A stretch of DNA of 64,000 nt from Streptomyces sp. NBC_01237. Its GTDB lineage: Bacteria > Actinomycetota > Actinomycetes > Streptomycetales > Streptomycetaceae. Shown here one piece after another: positions 12,492 through 22,194 of this stretch. Under the pieces are notes generated by a model that saw nothing but the letters and a program-made list of their open reading frames with translations, did no database searches and had not been told where the DNA came from. The DNA is taken from contig NZ_CP108508.1 in the NCBI RefSeq assembly GCF_035917275.1, forward strand, positions 2,914,001 to 2,978,000, given 5' to 3'. The first letter of the stretch is position 1. Each line of letters opens with the position of its first letter. A program made the position numbers and the translations under genes.

Positions 12492-12631
12492 AGAATTCCC
12501 CTCCGGGCGGGCCCTCGCGCATGGTGCGCGTGTGGGGAATGCCCCGCCAGCAGACTCAAGTGCCCCGTGAGTACTGAGGAATCCTAAGGACCGCAACGAT
12601 GCGTAGTCCCCCGTCTCAGCCTCGGACAACC

Positions 12632-12646
12632 ATTCCGAATCGGAAT
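12632..12646. promoter_or_regulatory. 15-bp palindrome upstream of the thioester surface protein gene
   Basis: ATTCCGA-A-TCGGAAT is a perfect inverted repeat with a single central base, about 140 bases upstream of the GTG at 12491. On the minus strand it adjoins GATAACGATT, which recalls Zur/Fur-type metal-regulator boxes of actinobacteria. The regulator is not identified. The palindrome lies in the 198-base gap between this gene and ssbB, so it could also affect nothing but this promoter. Confidence 0.4.
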
Positions 12647-12689
12647 CGTTATCGCCGGTACGGCCGGTACAGGCCGCTCACCTGCCATT

Positions 12690-13193
12690 TCAGGACACCG
12701 CCGCCAACTCGGTGGCCTGTTCCCGGCTCCTCCGCGACGGCGCCGTACCTTCCTCTGCGTCACCTTCACCGCGTGCCGGACCCCCGCCCGGGTCACCCCC
12801 ACCGCGTGCCGGACCGGCCGTCAGCGAGGGCTCCGCCCGCACCACTCGGCGGAAGGCGGCGGTCCCCCGCGTCAGGTCGTGTCCCACGGCCACCGCCTCG
12901 ATGTCCACGAAGGTCCGCCGCTGACCGTCCCGTTCCTCCTCGCGCACCTTCAACCGTCCGTGCACGAGCAGTGGTTCTCCGACGGACACGGATCCGGCGA
13001 GATTCGACGCGAGCGTCCGCCATGCCCAGACCGTGTAGAAACTGGTGTGCCCGTCCGCCCAGTGCTGTTTCTCCCAGTCCCAGCGGCGCGGTGTCACAGC
13101 GAACCGGAATCGTGCCATCGGGCCGGTGGCCGTCTCCCGGAACTCCACGCCCGTGGCGGCGTTTCCCACCACCGTCACCAAGGTCTCGTTCAT
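12690..13193 (-). CDS. ssbB: Single-stranded DNA-binding protein, SsbB type
   Basis: OB-fold ssDNA-binding protein, 167 residues. The OB core covers residues 1-110: MNETLVTVVGN, then FRFAVTPRRWD, FYTVWAWRTLASNL and VEEERDGQRRTF-like strands, ending in VDIEAVAVGHDL. The C-terminal tail is Gly/Glu-rich but lacks the acidic DDDIPF-type tip of the main SSB. That fits the second, development-linked SsbB of Streptomyces rather than the replicative SsbA. It sits last in a three-gene minus-strand set behind two dynamin-like GTPase genes. From memory the same order occurs at SCO2683-2685 of S. coelicolor, where SsbB is needed for chromosome segregation in spores. Confidence 0.88.
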   Translation of the reverse strand: MNETLVTVVGNAATGVEFRETATGPMARFRFAVTPRRWDWEKQHWADGHTSFYTVWAWRTLASNLAGSVSVGEPLLVHGRLKVREEERDGQRRTFVDIEAVAVGHDLTRGTAAFRRVVRAEPSLTAGPARGGGDPGGGPARGEGDAEEGTAPSRRSREQATELAAVS

Positions 13194-13283
13194 TTCCGTC
13201 CCCCTCGTCCGTCTTCGTCCAGCCCGTCCTGCCTGCTGACTTCATGGTGGACGGAAGAGGGGAATCGCGTCGGAGCCTGTGGA

Positions 13284-15263
13284 CTACCGGCCGGTTGTGG
13301 AAAACTCCGTCACCGCCACGTACCGCTCCCGCACCTCGCGGTAGCGCACCAGTTCCGCCGCCACCGGGTCCAGGACCCGGGCCCGGCCGCAACCGGCCGC
13401 CGCGTCACGCAGCCGCCGCTCCGCCTCCTGCCCGTACCGTCGCGCCGGCCCCCTGGCGGCGGCCGCGCACGACCACTCCACCAACGGCCCGCCGACGACT
13501 CCGGCCAGCATGATCAGCGCGGGGGTGACCAGGCCCGGTTCCAGGACTCCGACGATCTGGCCGAGCAGCCACAGGCCGCCGAAGATCTGGAGCAGGGTCA
13601 TCGACGCCTGGGCCAGCACGGCGGCGGGCCACCACTTCGGCCGCGGCGGCCGCACGCCCCGTCCACCGAGCGCGAGCCCGGCGCCCGCCCCGGTCCGTGC
13701 CGCCCTGCCCGCCCCGGTCCGTTCCGCCTGGCCCGCACCGCCGGACGTCTCGGGCCCGCTCTCCTTCGCGGTCCGGCTCCCCGCACCGGCCCCCGCCTTC
13801 ACCGCCAGCTCGTCCAGCGCCTCCGAGAGCCCCTTCGCCCCGCTCACCGCCGCCTCGCGCACGGCCTGCGCCCAGGGGGCGGGCAGCCCGTCGGCGGCGT
13901 CGTCCGCGACGGTCCGTACCGCCTGCTCCACCCGCTGCCTGGCGGTCAGCTCCTCCTCCGGCGGGGCCAGGACCTGCGCCATCCGGTCCAGGCTGCCCGG
14001 CTGCCGCGACGATTCGTACCAGCGCCACAGCCGCAGCCACGGGGTCCCGCACGCCCGCCCGGCGTTCCTGCGCCACTCGCGTTCCGCCGCCTGTCCGGCG
14101 GCGGCCGCCCCGACGGCCTCCGCGAGCCGGTCGGTGAACTCCTCACGGGCCCGCTCGCCGAGACCGGGCCGCCCCTCCGCCACGTACACCGGCCTCAGCC
14201 GTGCCGCCGCGGCGTCCACATCGGCGGAGAGCCTGCGGGCGGCGGCCGTGCGTTCCTGGACGAACCGGCCCAGCATCTCGCGCAGTTCGGCCACCCCGTC
14301 ACCGGTGAGCGCGGACAGGGACATGACGGTGGCACCGGGTTCGCCGTGCTCGCCCAGCGCCATGCCGTCCTCGTCCAGCAGCCGCCGCAGATCATCCAGA
14401 ACCAGGTCGGCGGCCTCGCCGGGCAGCCGGTCGATCTGGTTGAGGACGACGAAGGTGACCTCGGCGTGCCCGGCCAGCGGGCGCAGATAGCGTTCGTGCA
14501 GAGCGGCGTCGGCGTACTTCTCCGGGTCGACGACCCAGATCACCGCGTCGACCAGCGCCAGCACCCGGTCCACCTGGTCGCGGTGGCCGCTCGCCGCCGA
14601 GTCGTGGTCGGGCAGGTCCACCAGGACGAGCCCGTGAAGCGCCTCGTCCGACTCCGTACCCCCCTGCTGGGGCCTGCGCCGCAGCCGCCCGGGAATGGCG
14701 AGCCGGTCCAGCAGCCCGGCGGCTCCGTCGGTCCAGCTGCACGCGATCGGCGAGGCGGTGGTCGGCCTGCGCAGCCCGGTGTCGGAGATCTGGACGCCCG
14801 CGAGCGCGTTGAACAGGGTCGACTTCCCGCTGCCGGTGGCTCCGGCGACGGCGACGACGGTGTGCCGGGAGGAGAGCCGCTGCCGGGCGGCGGCCTCGTC
14901 GAGCACCCGCCCCGCCTCGGTGAGCGTCCCCTGATCGAGCCGGGCCCTGGAGAGCCCGACCAGTTCACGCAGCGCGTCGAGCCGTGTGCGCAGGGGGCTG
15001 CCGGACCCCACGTATGCCTCGACCTGGGGGCGTACGTCGTCGTCCGGCGCGCTCAGCGGCCCGGTGTCCGCGCGGGCGACCACCGCCGCGCGCCGGGCGA
15101 TGAGCCCGTCGTCCCAACGCCCGTCCTCCCGCTGTGCCTCCCTGCCCGCACCCGTGCCCTGCCCCTGGCCTGCGCCTTGCCCCTGGCTCTGGCCCGAGCC
15201 GGGCCCCTCGTCCTGCCCGTGGTCCTGACCCTGCTCCTGGTTCTGTCCCGTGACGGCGGTCAT
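13284..15263 (-). CDS. dynB: Dynamin-like GTPase with two C-terminal membrane helices (DynB)
   Basis: Bacterial dynamin-like protein. Together with DynA it stabilises FtsZ rings during Streptomyces sporulation septation (family knowledge). 659 residues; the start at 15263 overlaps the dynA stop (ATGA) and has AGGAGAGG before it. The N-terminus is a Gln/Gly-rich disordered stretch (repeats of GQ). The GTPase domain has a P-loop GATGSGKST near residue 135, DLPDHDS as the G3 motif and NQID as G4. Two hydrophobic segments near residues 555-605 ([20 protein letters not shown] and [15 protein letters not shown]) should insert in the membrane. The name rests on gene order and domain make-up, not on an alignment. 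Confidence 0.85.
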   Translation of the reverse strand: MTAVTGQNQEQGQDHGQDEGPGSGQSQGQGAGQGQGTGAGREAQREDGRWDDGLIARRAAVVARADTGPLSAPDDDVRPQVEAYVGSGSPLRTRLDALRELVGLSRARLDQGTLTEAGRVLDEAAARQRLSSRHTVVAVAGATGSGKSTLFNALAGVQISDTGLRRPTTASPIACSWTDGAAGLLDRLAIPGRLRRRPQQGGTESDEALHGLVLVDLPDHDSAASGHRDQVDRVLALVDAVIWVVDPEKYADAALHERYLRPLAGHAEVTFVVLNQIDRLPGEAADLVLDDLRRLLDEDGMALGEHGEPGATVMSLSALTGDGVAELREMLGRFVQERTAAARRLSADVDAAAARLRPVYVAEGRPGLGERAREEFTDRLAEAVGAAAAGQAAEREWRRNAGRACGTPWLRLWRWYESSRQPGSLDRMAQVLAPPEEELTARQRVEQAVRTVADDAADGLPAPWAQAVREAAVSGAKGLSEALDELAVKAGAGAGSRTAKESGPETSGGAGQAERTGAGRAARTGAGAGLALGGRGVRPPRPKWWPAAVLAQASMTLLQIFGGLWLLGQIVGVLEPGLVTPALIMLAGVVGGPLVEWSCAAAARGPARRYGQEAERRLRDAAAGCGRARVLDPVAAELVRYREVRERYVAVTEFSTTGR

Positions 15264-16903
15264 CGCTGCCACCTCTCCTTCTGCAGTACGGAAAGCGCGG
15301 CGATCAGTTCGGCCTGTGGTTCCGGAGCGACGTCGAGCGCGTCGAGCGGGGCGAGCCGCCGGTCGCGTTCACCGTTCAGTACCTGATCGAGATAGCCGGT
15401 CAGCAGCGCGCCGCCCTTGTCGCGGAGCCTCAACGCGCCCTGTGCACCGATGCGTTCGGCGAGCTGCTCCCCCGCGGTGCGGGCCCGGCGCCCGCCGAGC
15501 AGGGCGGCCGCCAGCAGCGCGGCCACGGTCTCGGGATCGGGTGCGACGTTGCGTTCCAGCAGCCGCACCTCTTCCTCCGCCAGCTCTTCGAGTACCCGCC
15601 GCCACCGTCGTACGGCCATGGAGATCCGCCCCTCGATGTCCTCGGCGGGCCCCCATCCCCCGGCTTCCCGGCCGGCGCTCCCGAAGCGGAAGAGACCGGC
15701 GGACGGATCGTGCTGCCAGGTCGTACGGATCTGCTCGTCGGCGGCGGCCACGGCGCACTGGAGGAGCGCCACCAGGCTGTCCACCAGCGCTTCGATGAGT
15801 TCCTCGGCGGAACTGTCCAGCGGATAGCCGCGCCACCGGGTCCGGGCGTCCCCGGCCAGTACGGCGCCGCTCTGGAGCCTCCGGCGGATCCGGGACTCCT
15901 CCTTCCGGTACGCCTCCTCGACCACCCCGGTCAGCCGTACCGCCGCCGCGTGCTGTGCGGCGACGGCTCCGGCCAGCCCCGGGACGCGTACGTTGAGCGA
16001 CTCGATGACCCCGGCCGCCGTACGCCCCACGGCCTGCTGGCGGGCGGCCGGATCCTGGACGCGGTGGGTGAGCCAGGCGCGCAGCGGGGCGACGGCGGTG
16101 GTGGGCAGGAGCCCGCTGCCGCCGCCCGCCGACTCGGGCAGTTCGGGGATGGTGAAGCGCGGCACCTCTCCCAGACCCGCCCGGGTGAGCAGCGCCGCGT
16201 ACTGCCGGGACACCTCGGCGATCACCTGGTGCGGCACCCGGTCGAGCACGGTGACGAGGGAGGCGTCGTACTCCTTCGCGGTGCGCAGCAGATGCCAGGG
16301 CACGGCGTCGGCGTAGCGCGACGCGGTGGTCACCATCACCCATACGTCGGCGGCGCAGATGAGTTCGGCGGCGAGGACCCGGTTGCGTACGACGAGGGAG
16401 TCGATGTCGGGGGCGTCCAGCAGGGCGAGCCCGCGCGGCAGCGTGGCGGCGGTCTCCACCCGCAGGACGGTCCCCTCCTCGTCCCCGGCCGCCGCGAGGT
16501 CGTCGAGCCCGTCCGGGTCCGGGGCCTGACCCGGCGGCAGCCAGATCCGGGTCAGCTGCGGGAGCACCCGTACCCCCGCGAACCAGTGATGGTCGTCCGG
16601 GTGGCAGACGAGCACCGGTGTCCGTGTGGTCGGCCGCAGCACGCCCGCCTCGCTGACCCGGCATCCCACGAGTGAATTGACGAGCGTCGACTTCCCGGCC
16701 CCGGTGGACCCGCCGATGACCGCGAGCAGCGGCGCTTCGGGGTCCTTGAGCCGTGGCACGAGGTAGTCGTCGAGCTGGGCGAGCAGTTCCACCCTGGTCT
16801 GCCGGGCCCGCGCGGCCCCGGGAAGCGGGAGTGGAAGACGCACGGCGGCGACACGGTCGCGCAGGGCGGAAAGTGCGTCGATGAGCTGAGGCCGTACGTC
16901 CAT
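15260..16903 (-). CDS. dynA: Dynamin-like GTPase (DynA)
   Basis: First gene of the dynA-dynB-ssbB set; 547 residues. The P-loop [10 protein letters not shown] lies near residue 63, G3 is DAPDIDS and the G4 region is near VLDRVP. A helical effector region with many Arg/Glu follows, with no clear membrane helix of its own, so it probably reaches the membrane through DynB. I start it at the ATG at 16903; two GTG codons just upstream (GTGGTGACCATG) are alternatives. Mutual dependence of DynA and DynB at sporulation septa is known for the family. The pairing, the coupling by ATGA and the adjoining ssbB support the assignment. Confidence 0.85.
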   Translation of the reverse strand: MDVRPQLIDALSALRDRVAAVRLPLPLPGAARARQTRVELLAQLDDYLVPRLKDPEAPLLAVIGGSTGAGKSTLVNSLVGCRVSEAGVLRPTTRTPVLVCHPDDHHWFAGVRVLPQLTRIWLPPGQAPDPDGLDDLAAAGDEEGTVLRVETAATLPRGLALLDAPDIDSLVVRNRVLAAELICAADVWVMVTTASRYADAVPWHLLRTAKEYDASLVTVLDRVPHQVIAEVSRQYAALLTRAGLGEVPRFTIPELPESAGGGSGLLPTTAVAPLRAWLTHRVQDPAARQQAVGRTAAGVIESLNVRVPGLAGAVAAQHAAAVRLTGVVEEAYRKEESRIRRRLQSGAVLAGDARTRWRGYPLDSSAEELIEALVDSLVALLQCAVAAADEQIRTTWQHDPSAGLFRFGSAGREAGGWGPAEDIEGRISMAVRRWRRVLEELAEEEVRLLERNVAPDPETVAALLAAALLGGRRARTAGEQLAERIGAQGALRLRDKGGALLTGYLDQVLNGERDRRLAPLDALDVAPEPQAELIAALSVLQKERWQR

Positions 16904-17220
16904 GGTCACCACATGCGAAGAATGCCCAATTTTGGCGCCTTTTTGAAGCGTATAGGCACCTCTGCGCGGCGGTTCCACCCTCCGGACAGAGGGGACGAGT
17001 GGGGCGCAGGCATAACGAGTGCACAACACCCGTGGCGTCGGAGGCCAAAAGCGGTGCATGAATCGCACCTACCTGCGATTATCGGTTCGCTTCACCGAAC
17101 CTCCACATCGTGCCACGCAGGTGAAGCAACCGGGTCGAGGGGATCGGAGCCCTATCCTTGTCCCGGCAAGGCCACGGACCCACCCGATCACGGGCTCCTG
17201 GCCGACGAGGCCACCACCCG
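16904..17220. promoter_or_regulatory. Shared upstream region of dynA and tRNA-Arg, with a 7-bp inverted repeat
   Basis: 317 bases with no gene. AATCGCA (17061-17067) and TGCGATT (17074-17080) form a perfect inverted repeat with a 6-base spacer, a plausible operator for the divergently transcribed dynA. A TATCCT hexamer at 17153-17158 could be a -10 box for the tRNA, but I see no convincing -35 box. Nothing here identifies the regulator. Confidence 0.4.
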
Positions 17221-17293
17221 GCCCCCGTAGCTCAGTGGATAGAGCAGGCGCCTTCTAAGCGCTTGGCCGCAGGTTCGAGTCCTGCCGGGGGCG
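17221..17293 (+). tRNA. tRNA-Arg (anticodon UCU)
   Basis: A full cloverleaf folds by eye: acceptor GCCCCCG/CGGGGGC (7 bp), D stem GCTC/GAGC, anticodon stem GGCGC/GCGCT with loop CTTCTAA (anticodon TCT), T stem GCAGG/CCTGC with loop TTCGAGT. The discriminator base is G and CCA is not encoded. It decodes AGA/AGG, which are rare codons in this GC-rich genome. Confidence 0.97.
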
Positions 17294-17313
17294 CTTCGCG
17301 CCACAGCTGGTCC

Positions 17314-17338
17314 GGCCCTCCTTCGGGAGGGCCTTTTT
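17314..17338 (+). terminator. Intrinsic terminator of the tRNA gene
   Basis: GGCCCTCC and GGAGGGCC form a perfect 8-bp stem capped by a UUCG tetraloop and followed by five Ts, 21 bases after the tRNA. Confidence 0.93.
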
Positions 17339-17446
17339 GCTGGTCCGGGGCACGCTAGCGAGTGCGGCGTAGCGAGGGCGTAAGCGTTGGCTGTGCCGCC
17401 GCGCACAGCCGCGCGCCGCCGCGCGCCGCTCGCCGTGACGCGTCGT

Positions 17447-18865
17447 TCAGCGCGGGCCGCGGCTTCGCTCCGCGCAGTCGACCAGTACCGGCAGCGCCCT
17501 CGCCAGATGGCCGTGCCGGTCGGCGAAGGGCAGCCGCAGGTAGTGGCGGAAGCCGTCGACCGCGGAGAAGGCGGGGCCGGGAACGATCAGGACGCCCGCA
17601 CGGCGGGCGAGTTGGGCGGTGGCCTCGGCGTCCGCGCCGGGGATCTCCACCCAGAGCGCCGAGCCGCCCGCGGGACGCTCCCAGCGCCAGCCGGGGGCGT
17701 GGGCGTGCAGAAGCCGTTCGGTCTCCGCGAGGCGTTCGCGCAGTTGGGAGCGGCGGTGGGCGCGGGCTTCGGGCAGCTGCCCGAGCAGTCGCACGGCCAG
17801 CATCTGGTCCACCACCGGACAGGACAGGTCGACGGACTTCTTGATGTCCGCCAGCCGGTGGACGACGGTGGTGGAGGCGCGGATCCACCCCACCCGCAGG
17901 CCGCCCCAGAAGAGCTTGGACAGGGTGCCGATGGTCGCGGTGGCGGCGGGTGGCAGCCGGGACGCGAGGGAGACGGGCGCGGTGTCGTGGCCCAGGGCCA
18001 GTTCCGCGTAGGCGTTGTCCTCCACCGCGTACACGCCGTGTTCGGCCAGTGCCGCCGCCCAGCGCAGCCGGGTGTGCTCGTCCATGCCGCGCCCGGTGGG
18101 GTTGTGCACGGACGGCTGGAGATAGACGAGGCGCGGGCGGACGTGGCCGGCCAGCCGGTCCAGCGCCGCCGGACCGTCGCCGTGGGAGGACGCGGCGGGC
18201 AGCGGGACCAGACGGGCGCCCCGCGAGCGCAGTGCTTCGAGCGCCCCGCGGTACGTCGGGTCCTCGACGACCACCGTGTCCCCGGGCTCGACCAGCCCCT
18301 GGGTGATCAGCCAGACGGCCTGCTGGGACCCCGCGGTGACCAGGATCTGTTCCGGTGTCGTCGGCAGGCCCGCTGACCGGTGGTACTCGGCGATCGACTC
18401 CCGGAGCTCCGGCAGCCCGTACGGAAGGTAGCCGTCACCGGCCAGCGCGGTGGTCAGGTCACCGGCGGACAGGGCGCCGACCGCCGCCGCGACCGCGGGC
18501 AGGCCGTCCAGCGCGCCGCTGGACAGGTCGATGCCGCTGTCCCTGGCCCCGAAACTGGCCAGGCGGCCCTCGGACGCGGGTTCGCCCACCGCCCCGGACG
18601 CCCGCAGCCGGGACCCGCTGCCGTGCCGGCTCTCCAGCCGTCCCTCGGCTTCCAGCATCCCGTAGGCGGCCGTCACCGTACTGCGGCTGACGCCGAGCGC
18701 CGCCGCGAGGGCGCGCTGCGAGGGGAGCACCGTGCCGGGGGCCACGTCGCCGCGCTGGGCCAGTTCGCGCAGCGCGTCGGCCAGCAGCCGCGGCATCGCC
18801 CCCGTACCCCCTTTGGACCAGCCGGTGAGCAGACGTGACAGGCGGGTGGGAGGAATCCGGTCCAT
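17447..18865 (-). CDS. MocR-type transcriptional regulator (GntR HTH + aminotransferase domain)
   Basis: 472 residues. The N-terminal winged helix (about 15-85) contains GTVLPSQRALAAALGVSRST, and HGSGSRL ends the wing. The rest is a class I aminotransferase fold with PLP Lys317 in TLSKLFWGGLRVGW, NPTGRG and VEDNAYAE. Such PdxR/MocR proteins sense PLP or an amino-acid aldimine and often control a divergent gene. Here the divergent Tm-1-like gene starts 105 bases away, so that pair is the likely target. The reading frame stays open far past the start (to 21277), but that part is antisense to other genes; no ATG lies just upstream of 18865. The native ligand is unknown. Confidence 0.9.
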   Translation of the reverse strand: MDRIPPTRLSRLLTGWSKGGTGAMPRLLADALRELAQRGDVAPGTVLPSQRALAAALGVSRSTVTAAYGMLEAEGRLESRHGSGSRLRASGAVGEPASEGRLASFGARDSGIDLSSGALDGLPAVAAAVGALSAGDLTTALAGDGYLPYGLPELRESIAEYHRSAGLPTTPEQILVTAGSQQAVWLITQGLVEPGDTVVVEDPTYRGALEALRSRGARLVPLPAASSHGDGPAALDRLAGHVRPRLVYLQPSVHNPTGRGMDEHTRLRWAAALAEHGVYAVEDNAYAELALGHDTAPVSLASRLPPAATATIGTLSKLFWGGLRVGWIRASTTVVHRLADIKKSVDLSCPVVDQMLAVRLLGQLPEARAHRRSQLRERLAETERLLHAHAPGWRWERPAGGSALWVEIPGADAEATAQLARRAGVLIVPGPAFSAVDGFRHYLRLPFADRHGHLARALPVLVDCAERSRGPR

Positions 18866-18970
18866 CCGCCCATCATCCCGCGACGCAGGCCAATTGCCCT
18901 CAAGTGGTGTGGGCGGGCCGCGGGTGCCGGGCGCAGGATCGAGGAACCGTTCGTTCAAGGGAGAAAGAAC

Positions 18971-20224
18971 ATGGCGACCGTGGTGCTGGTGGGGACTCTG
19001 GACACCAAGGGTGCGGAGTACGCGTGGCTCGCGACGCGGCTGCGCGAGCTGGGCTGCGATGTCGTGACCGTCGACGTGGGGGTGATGCCGCTGCCGGCCG
19101 GTGCGCCCGCCGGTGACATCGGGGCGGCGGCTGTCGCCCACCGCGCCGGGCACGACCTTGCGGCGCTGCGTGCCGCCGGGGACCGCGGCACGGCCGTGGC
19201 GGCGATGGCCGAGGGCGTCGAACGGGTCGTCGGTGATCTGCACCGCGAGGGCCGGCTGCACGCGGTCCTGGCGGTGGCCGGCAGCGGGGGCTCGTTCATC
19301 GCCGCCCGTGCCATGCGGGCGCTGCCCGTCGGTGTGCCGAAGCTGCTGGTGTCCACCATGGCCGGCGGGGATGTGGCCCCGTACGTGGGCAGCAGCGACA
19401 TCACCATGATGTACAGCGTGGTCGATGTGGCGGGCATCAACTCGGTGTCGTCCCTGATCCTGGGCAACGCGGTGGCCGCCGCCGCCGGGATGGCCGCCCA
19501 CCACGAGCGGATGCTCTCCCGTCCGCGGCCCGAGGGCCGCAAGCTGATCGGTGCCAGTATGTTCGGCGTCACCACGCCGGCCGTCGACGCCGCCCGCCGG
19601 CGTCTGGACGAACTCGGTTACGAGGTCCTGGTCTTCCATGCCACCGGAGCGGGCGGGCAGGCCCTGGAGAAGCTCGCGGCGGGCGGGTTCCTGACCGGGG
19701 TCCTGGACCTGACCACCACCGAACTCGCGGACGAGCTGGTCGGCGGTGTGCTGAGCGCGGGGCCCGACCGGCTCACCGCGGCGGGCCGGGCGGGCATCCC
19801 GCAGGTGGTCGCCCCGGGCGCGCTGGACATGGTCAACTTCGGCCCCGCGCGGACCGTCCCGGAGCGCTTCGCCGGACGCCGTCTGCTCGTGCACAACCCC
19901 ACGGTCACCCTGATGCGCACCACGGCCGACGAGATGGCGCTGCTCGGCACCGCCGTCGGAGAGAAGCTGGCCGCGGCGACCGGCCCGGCGGCGGTCTTCT
20001 GGCCGTCGGGCGGCATCTCCGCGGTGGACGCCCCCGGCGGCCCCTTCCACGACCCCGCCGCCGACGCGGCCGGACTGGCGTCCCTGCGATCGGCTCTGGA
20101 GGGCAGCACCGTCGAACTCCACGAGGCCGACGCCCATCTGAACGATCCGGCCTTCGCCGTCGCCGCCGCCGACCACCTCCACCGGCTGATCACCGCCCAC
20201 GCCCGTACGGCCGCGGACGCCTGA
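18971..20224 (+). CDS. Tm-1-like ATP-binding domain protein (UPF0261)
   Basis: 417 residues. The N-terminus has the family signature LVGTLDTKGAEYAWLATRLR, and the body has GSGGSFIAARAMRALP, KLLVSTMAGGDVAPYVGSSD and the C-terminal WPSGGISAVDAPGGPFHDP. The family adopts the fold of the N-terminal half of the tomato Tm-1 resistance protein and binds ATP; its bacterial reaction is not established. SD is AAGGGAGAAAG before the ATG. It is divergent from the MocR regulator and is followed 72 bases on by the TIM-barrel gene. These are the two halves that are fused in Tm-1, so the proteins probably work together. Confidence 0.88.
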   Translation: MATVVLVGTLDTKGAEYAWLATRLRELGCDVVTVDVGVMPLPAGAPAGDIGAAAVAHRAGHDLAALRAAGDRGTAVAAMAEGVERVVGDLHREGRLHAVLAVAGSGGSFIAARAMRALPVGVPKLLVSTMAGGDVAPYVGSSDITMMYSVVDVAGINSVSSLILGNAVAAAAGMAAHHERMLSRPRPEGRKLIGASMFGVTTPAVDAARRRLDELGYEVLVFHATGAGGQALEKLAAGGFLTGVLDLTTTELADELVGGVLSAGPDRLTAAGRAGIPQVVAPGALDMVNFGPARTVPERFAGRRLLVHNPTVTLMRTTADEMALLGTAVGEKLAAATGPAAVFWPSGGISAVDAPGGPFHDPAADAAGLASLRSALEGSTVELHEADAHLNDPAFAVAAADHLHRLITAHARTAADA

Positions 20225-20296
20225 GCCCGCTCGCGCGTACCGCACCCTCCCCCACGACCTACCCCGACGCATCACCCGACCGAACAGGAGCTCCTC

Positions 20297-21121
20297 GTGG
20301 ACCGCAGACAAGCACTGGGCCGCCTGACCGCCCAGGTCAGCGCCGGCAGAGCCGTCATCGGAGCCGGTGCCGGAACCGGCCTGACCGCCAAGTGCGCCGA
20401 GGCGGGCGGCGTCGACCTGCTGATCATCTACAACTCCGGCCGCTACCGGATGGCCGGCCGCGGCTCGCTGGCGGGCCTGCTGCCGTACGGCGACGCCAAC
20501 GCGATCGTGCTGGAGATGGCCGGTGAAGTCCTTCCGGTCGTACGGGACGTGCCGGTGCTCGCCGGGGTGTGCGGCACCGATCCCTTCCGGATCATGGGCA
20601 ACTTCCTCGACCAGCTGAAGGCCGTCGGCTTCACCGGCGTACAGAACTTCCCCACGGTCGGGCTGTACGACGGCACGTTCCGGGAGAACCTGGAAGAGAC
20701 CGGTATGGGCTTCGGTCTGGAGGTCGACATGATCCGCCAGGCCCATGAGCGCGACCTGCTGACCGCCCCGTACGTCTTCGACCCGGACCAGGCCGAGGCC
20801 ATGGCCCGAGCCGGTGCGGACGTGCTCGTGCCGCACGTCGGGCTGACCACCAAGGGCGCCATCGGTGCCACCACCGCACTCACCCTGGACCAGGCAGCGA
20901 CGGCCGTGCAGGACATGCACGACGCCGCCAAGCGGGTCAATCCGGACATCATCGTGCTCTGCCACGGCGGGCCGATCGCCGAACCCGATGACGCGCGCCA
21001 CGTCCTGGAGCACACCTCGGGGATCGCCGGATTCTTCGGCGCCTCCTCCATGGAACGCCTCCCCACCGAGCGTGCCGTCACCGAGCAGGCGCGCGCGTTC
21101 AAGGCGCTCTCCCTCGGCTGA
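20297..21121 (+). CDS. TIM-barrel 'phosphoenolpyruvate hydrolase' family protein
   Basis: 274 residues, GTG start after AGGAGCTCCTC. A TIM barrel of the Tm-1 C-terminal/PEP-hydrolase family: [19 protein letters not shown], then [59 protein letters not shown] and [12 protein letters not shown]. The phosphate-binding segments are intact. Family name aside, its substrate is unproven. It is very likely the functional partner of the Tm-1-like protein just upstream and is perhaps controlled by the divergent MocR protein. Confidence 0.88.
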   Translation: MDRRQALGRLTAQVSAGRAVIGAGAGTGLTAKCAEAGGVDLLIIYNSGRYRMAGRGSLAGLLPYGDANAIVLEMAGEVLPVVRDVPVLAGVCGTDPFRIMGNFLDQLKAVGFTGVQNFPTVGLYDGTFRENLEETGMGFGLEVDMIRQAHERDLLTAPYVFDPDQAEAMARAGADVLVPHVGLTTKGAIGATTALTLDQAATAVQDMHDAAKRVNPDIIVLCHGGPIAEPDDARHVLEHTSGIAGFFGASSMERLPTERAVTEQARAFKALSLG

Positions 21122-21171
21122 GCACCGAGCACTCCTCACCCCTGGACGCATCCGGTCGCGGATGGATCCGG

Positions 21172-21204
21172 CCGCCCGGCCGCCCCTCGTGGGCGGCCGG
21201 GCGG
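21172..21204 (+). terminator. 14-bp perfect stem-loop after the TIM-barrel gene
   Basis: CCGCCCGGCCGCCC and its exact complement GGGCGGCCGGGCGG form a 14-bp stem around a 5-base loop (CTCGT), 50 bases after the stop. There is no U tract, but the stem is strong. It separates the Tm-1-like operon from the next operon. Confidence 0.75.
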
Positions 21205-22194
21205 AATGGTTTCCCGGGGAGAATATGCGGGCGCGTATCCGGGCGCATATATCCGTGCTTTCATCAACTCCGGCCATTCAGCTGTGCAATGGAGGGGCGG
21301 CTCGGGCAAGTCTGCAGCAGTACCGGCCAGTAGAGAAATCCGGTCCGGTAAGACGCGGCAATTCTCGGCCAGTTGCGCGGCATTGGTTTTCACCACTCCC
21401 GAAGAACGCGTCAGCCACAATCAAAAACCTGGTCAAGATCCGGCGCGCCGCTGTGCGGAATCCCAGCTCCCGTACCGATCACTCCCGCCCGGTCACCCCC
21501 GCTTCACCGCCTCTTCCCAAGGTTGGGGTTGACACCGCAAGTTGGTCTAGTCCAACTTAGTGACACACACGTTCGGCGGGGTGAAGGCCGGGGGACGGAC
21601 CCTCGCCGCACGAGCGAAGCAGCAGGCCAGCGGTGTGAGTTGACCTCGCGTGTGTCGACGACGAGGTCGATCGTGCGCGTTGACGACGGGTCGGTTCCGC
21701 AGGTGCCTGCCCTTGCCGACGACCTGTGCCGGGCGCCAAGAACGAGGAGGGGGAGGGCGCCGGTTCACACGGTGCGGCGGTCCATCACCGCACCGCAGGA
21801 CAGCCGCGTACGACTCTCGATCCACGGACGACCCATTGTCGCCGCGTACATGGCACAACGAGGCCGGAAATCCGCCCCGCACCGGGACGGACCGAGGAAG
21901 AACACCTGCCGGACGGCATTCCGTCCCGACGGCCGACCCCACCCGCAGCGAGTGAATCAACGGCAGCCGGCCGTGCGTTCACTGCGCCCTGAAGCGGTCG
22001 TGCGAGCCGTTCTCCACTCAGACCATTTCGCTCCACCGAATCCATCGAAGCCGCATTTTCGCGCCGAATCCCGTTCTCCGCGCCGATCCCGCCCTCCGTG
22101 CCGGATCCGGCGGTGCTCCGTGCCCATCGGCACGAGCCGACGGGGAGCGGTCGATCCACTCATCCACAGCACTTTCGAGTCTTGGAGTGACTGC
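21205..22194. other. Long non-coding upstream region of the oxygenase operon
   Basis: About 990 bases in which I find no credible gene. The oxygenase frame stays open upstream to about 21373, but that stretch has no conserved-looking protein and lower, uneven GC. It contains an inverted repeat ATATGCG (21223-21229) / CGCATAT (21244-21250), a TTGACA hexamer at 21529-21534 and a DasR-like palindrome just after it. If transcription starts there, the leader would be roughly 600 bases. A small RNA or a missed short gene cannot be excluded. Confidence 0.6.
21539..21558. promoter_or_regulatory. DasR-like operator (dre) next to a TTGACA -35 box
   Basis: AAGTTGG-TCTAGT-CCAACTT is an inverted repeat whose centre TGGTCTAGTCCA differs by one base from the DasR core TGGTCTAGACCA (Streptomyces N-acetylglucosamine regulator, known consensus). 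It starts five bases after TTGACA (21529-21534), so a bound repressor would block that promoter. No clean -10 hexamer is visible. Confidence 0.55.

Noticed and set aside
17447..21277. A 1276-codon minus-strand frame that begins far upstream of the MocR gene
   Set aside because: Only the first 472 codons from 18865 match a protein family; the rest is antisense to the Tm-1-like and TIM-barrel genes and low-complexity.
21547..21960. 137-codon minus-strand frame in the long non-coding region
   Set aside because: Pro/Arg-rich shadow-like sequence without a start signal or family match.
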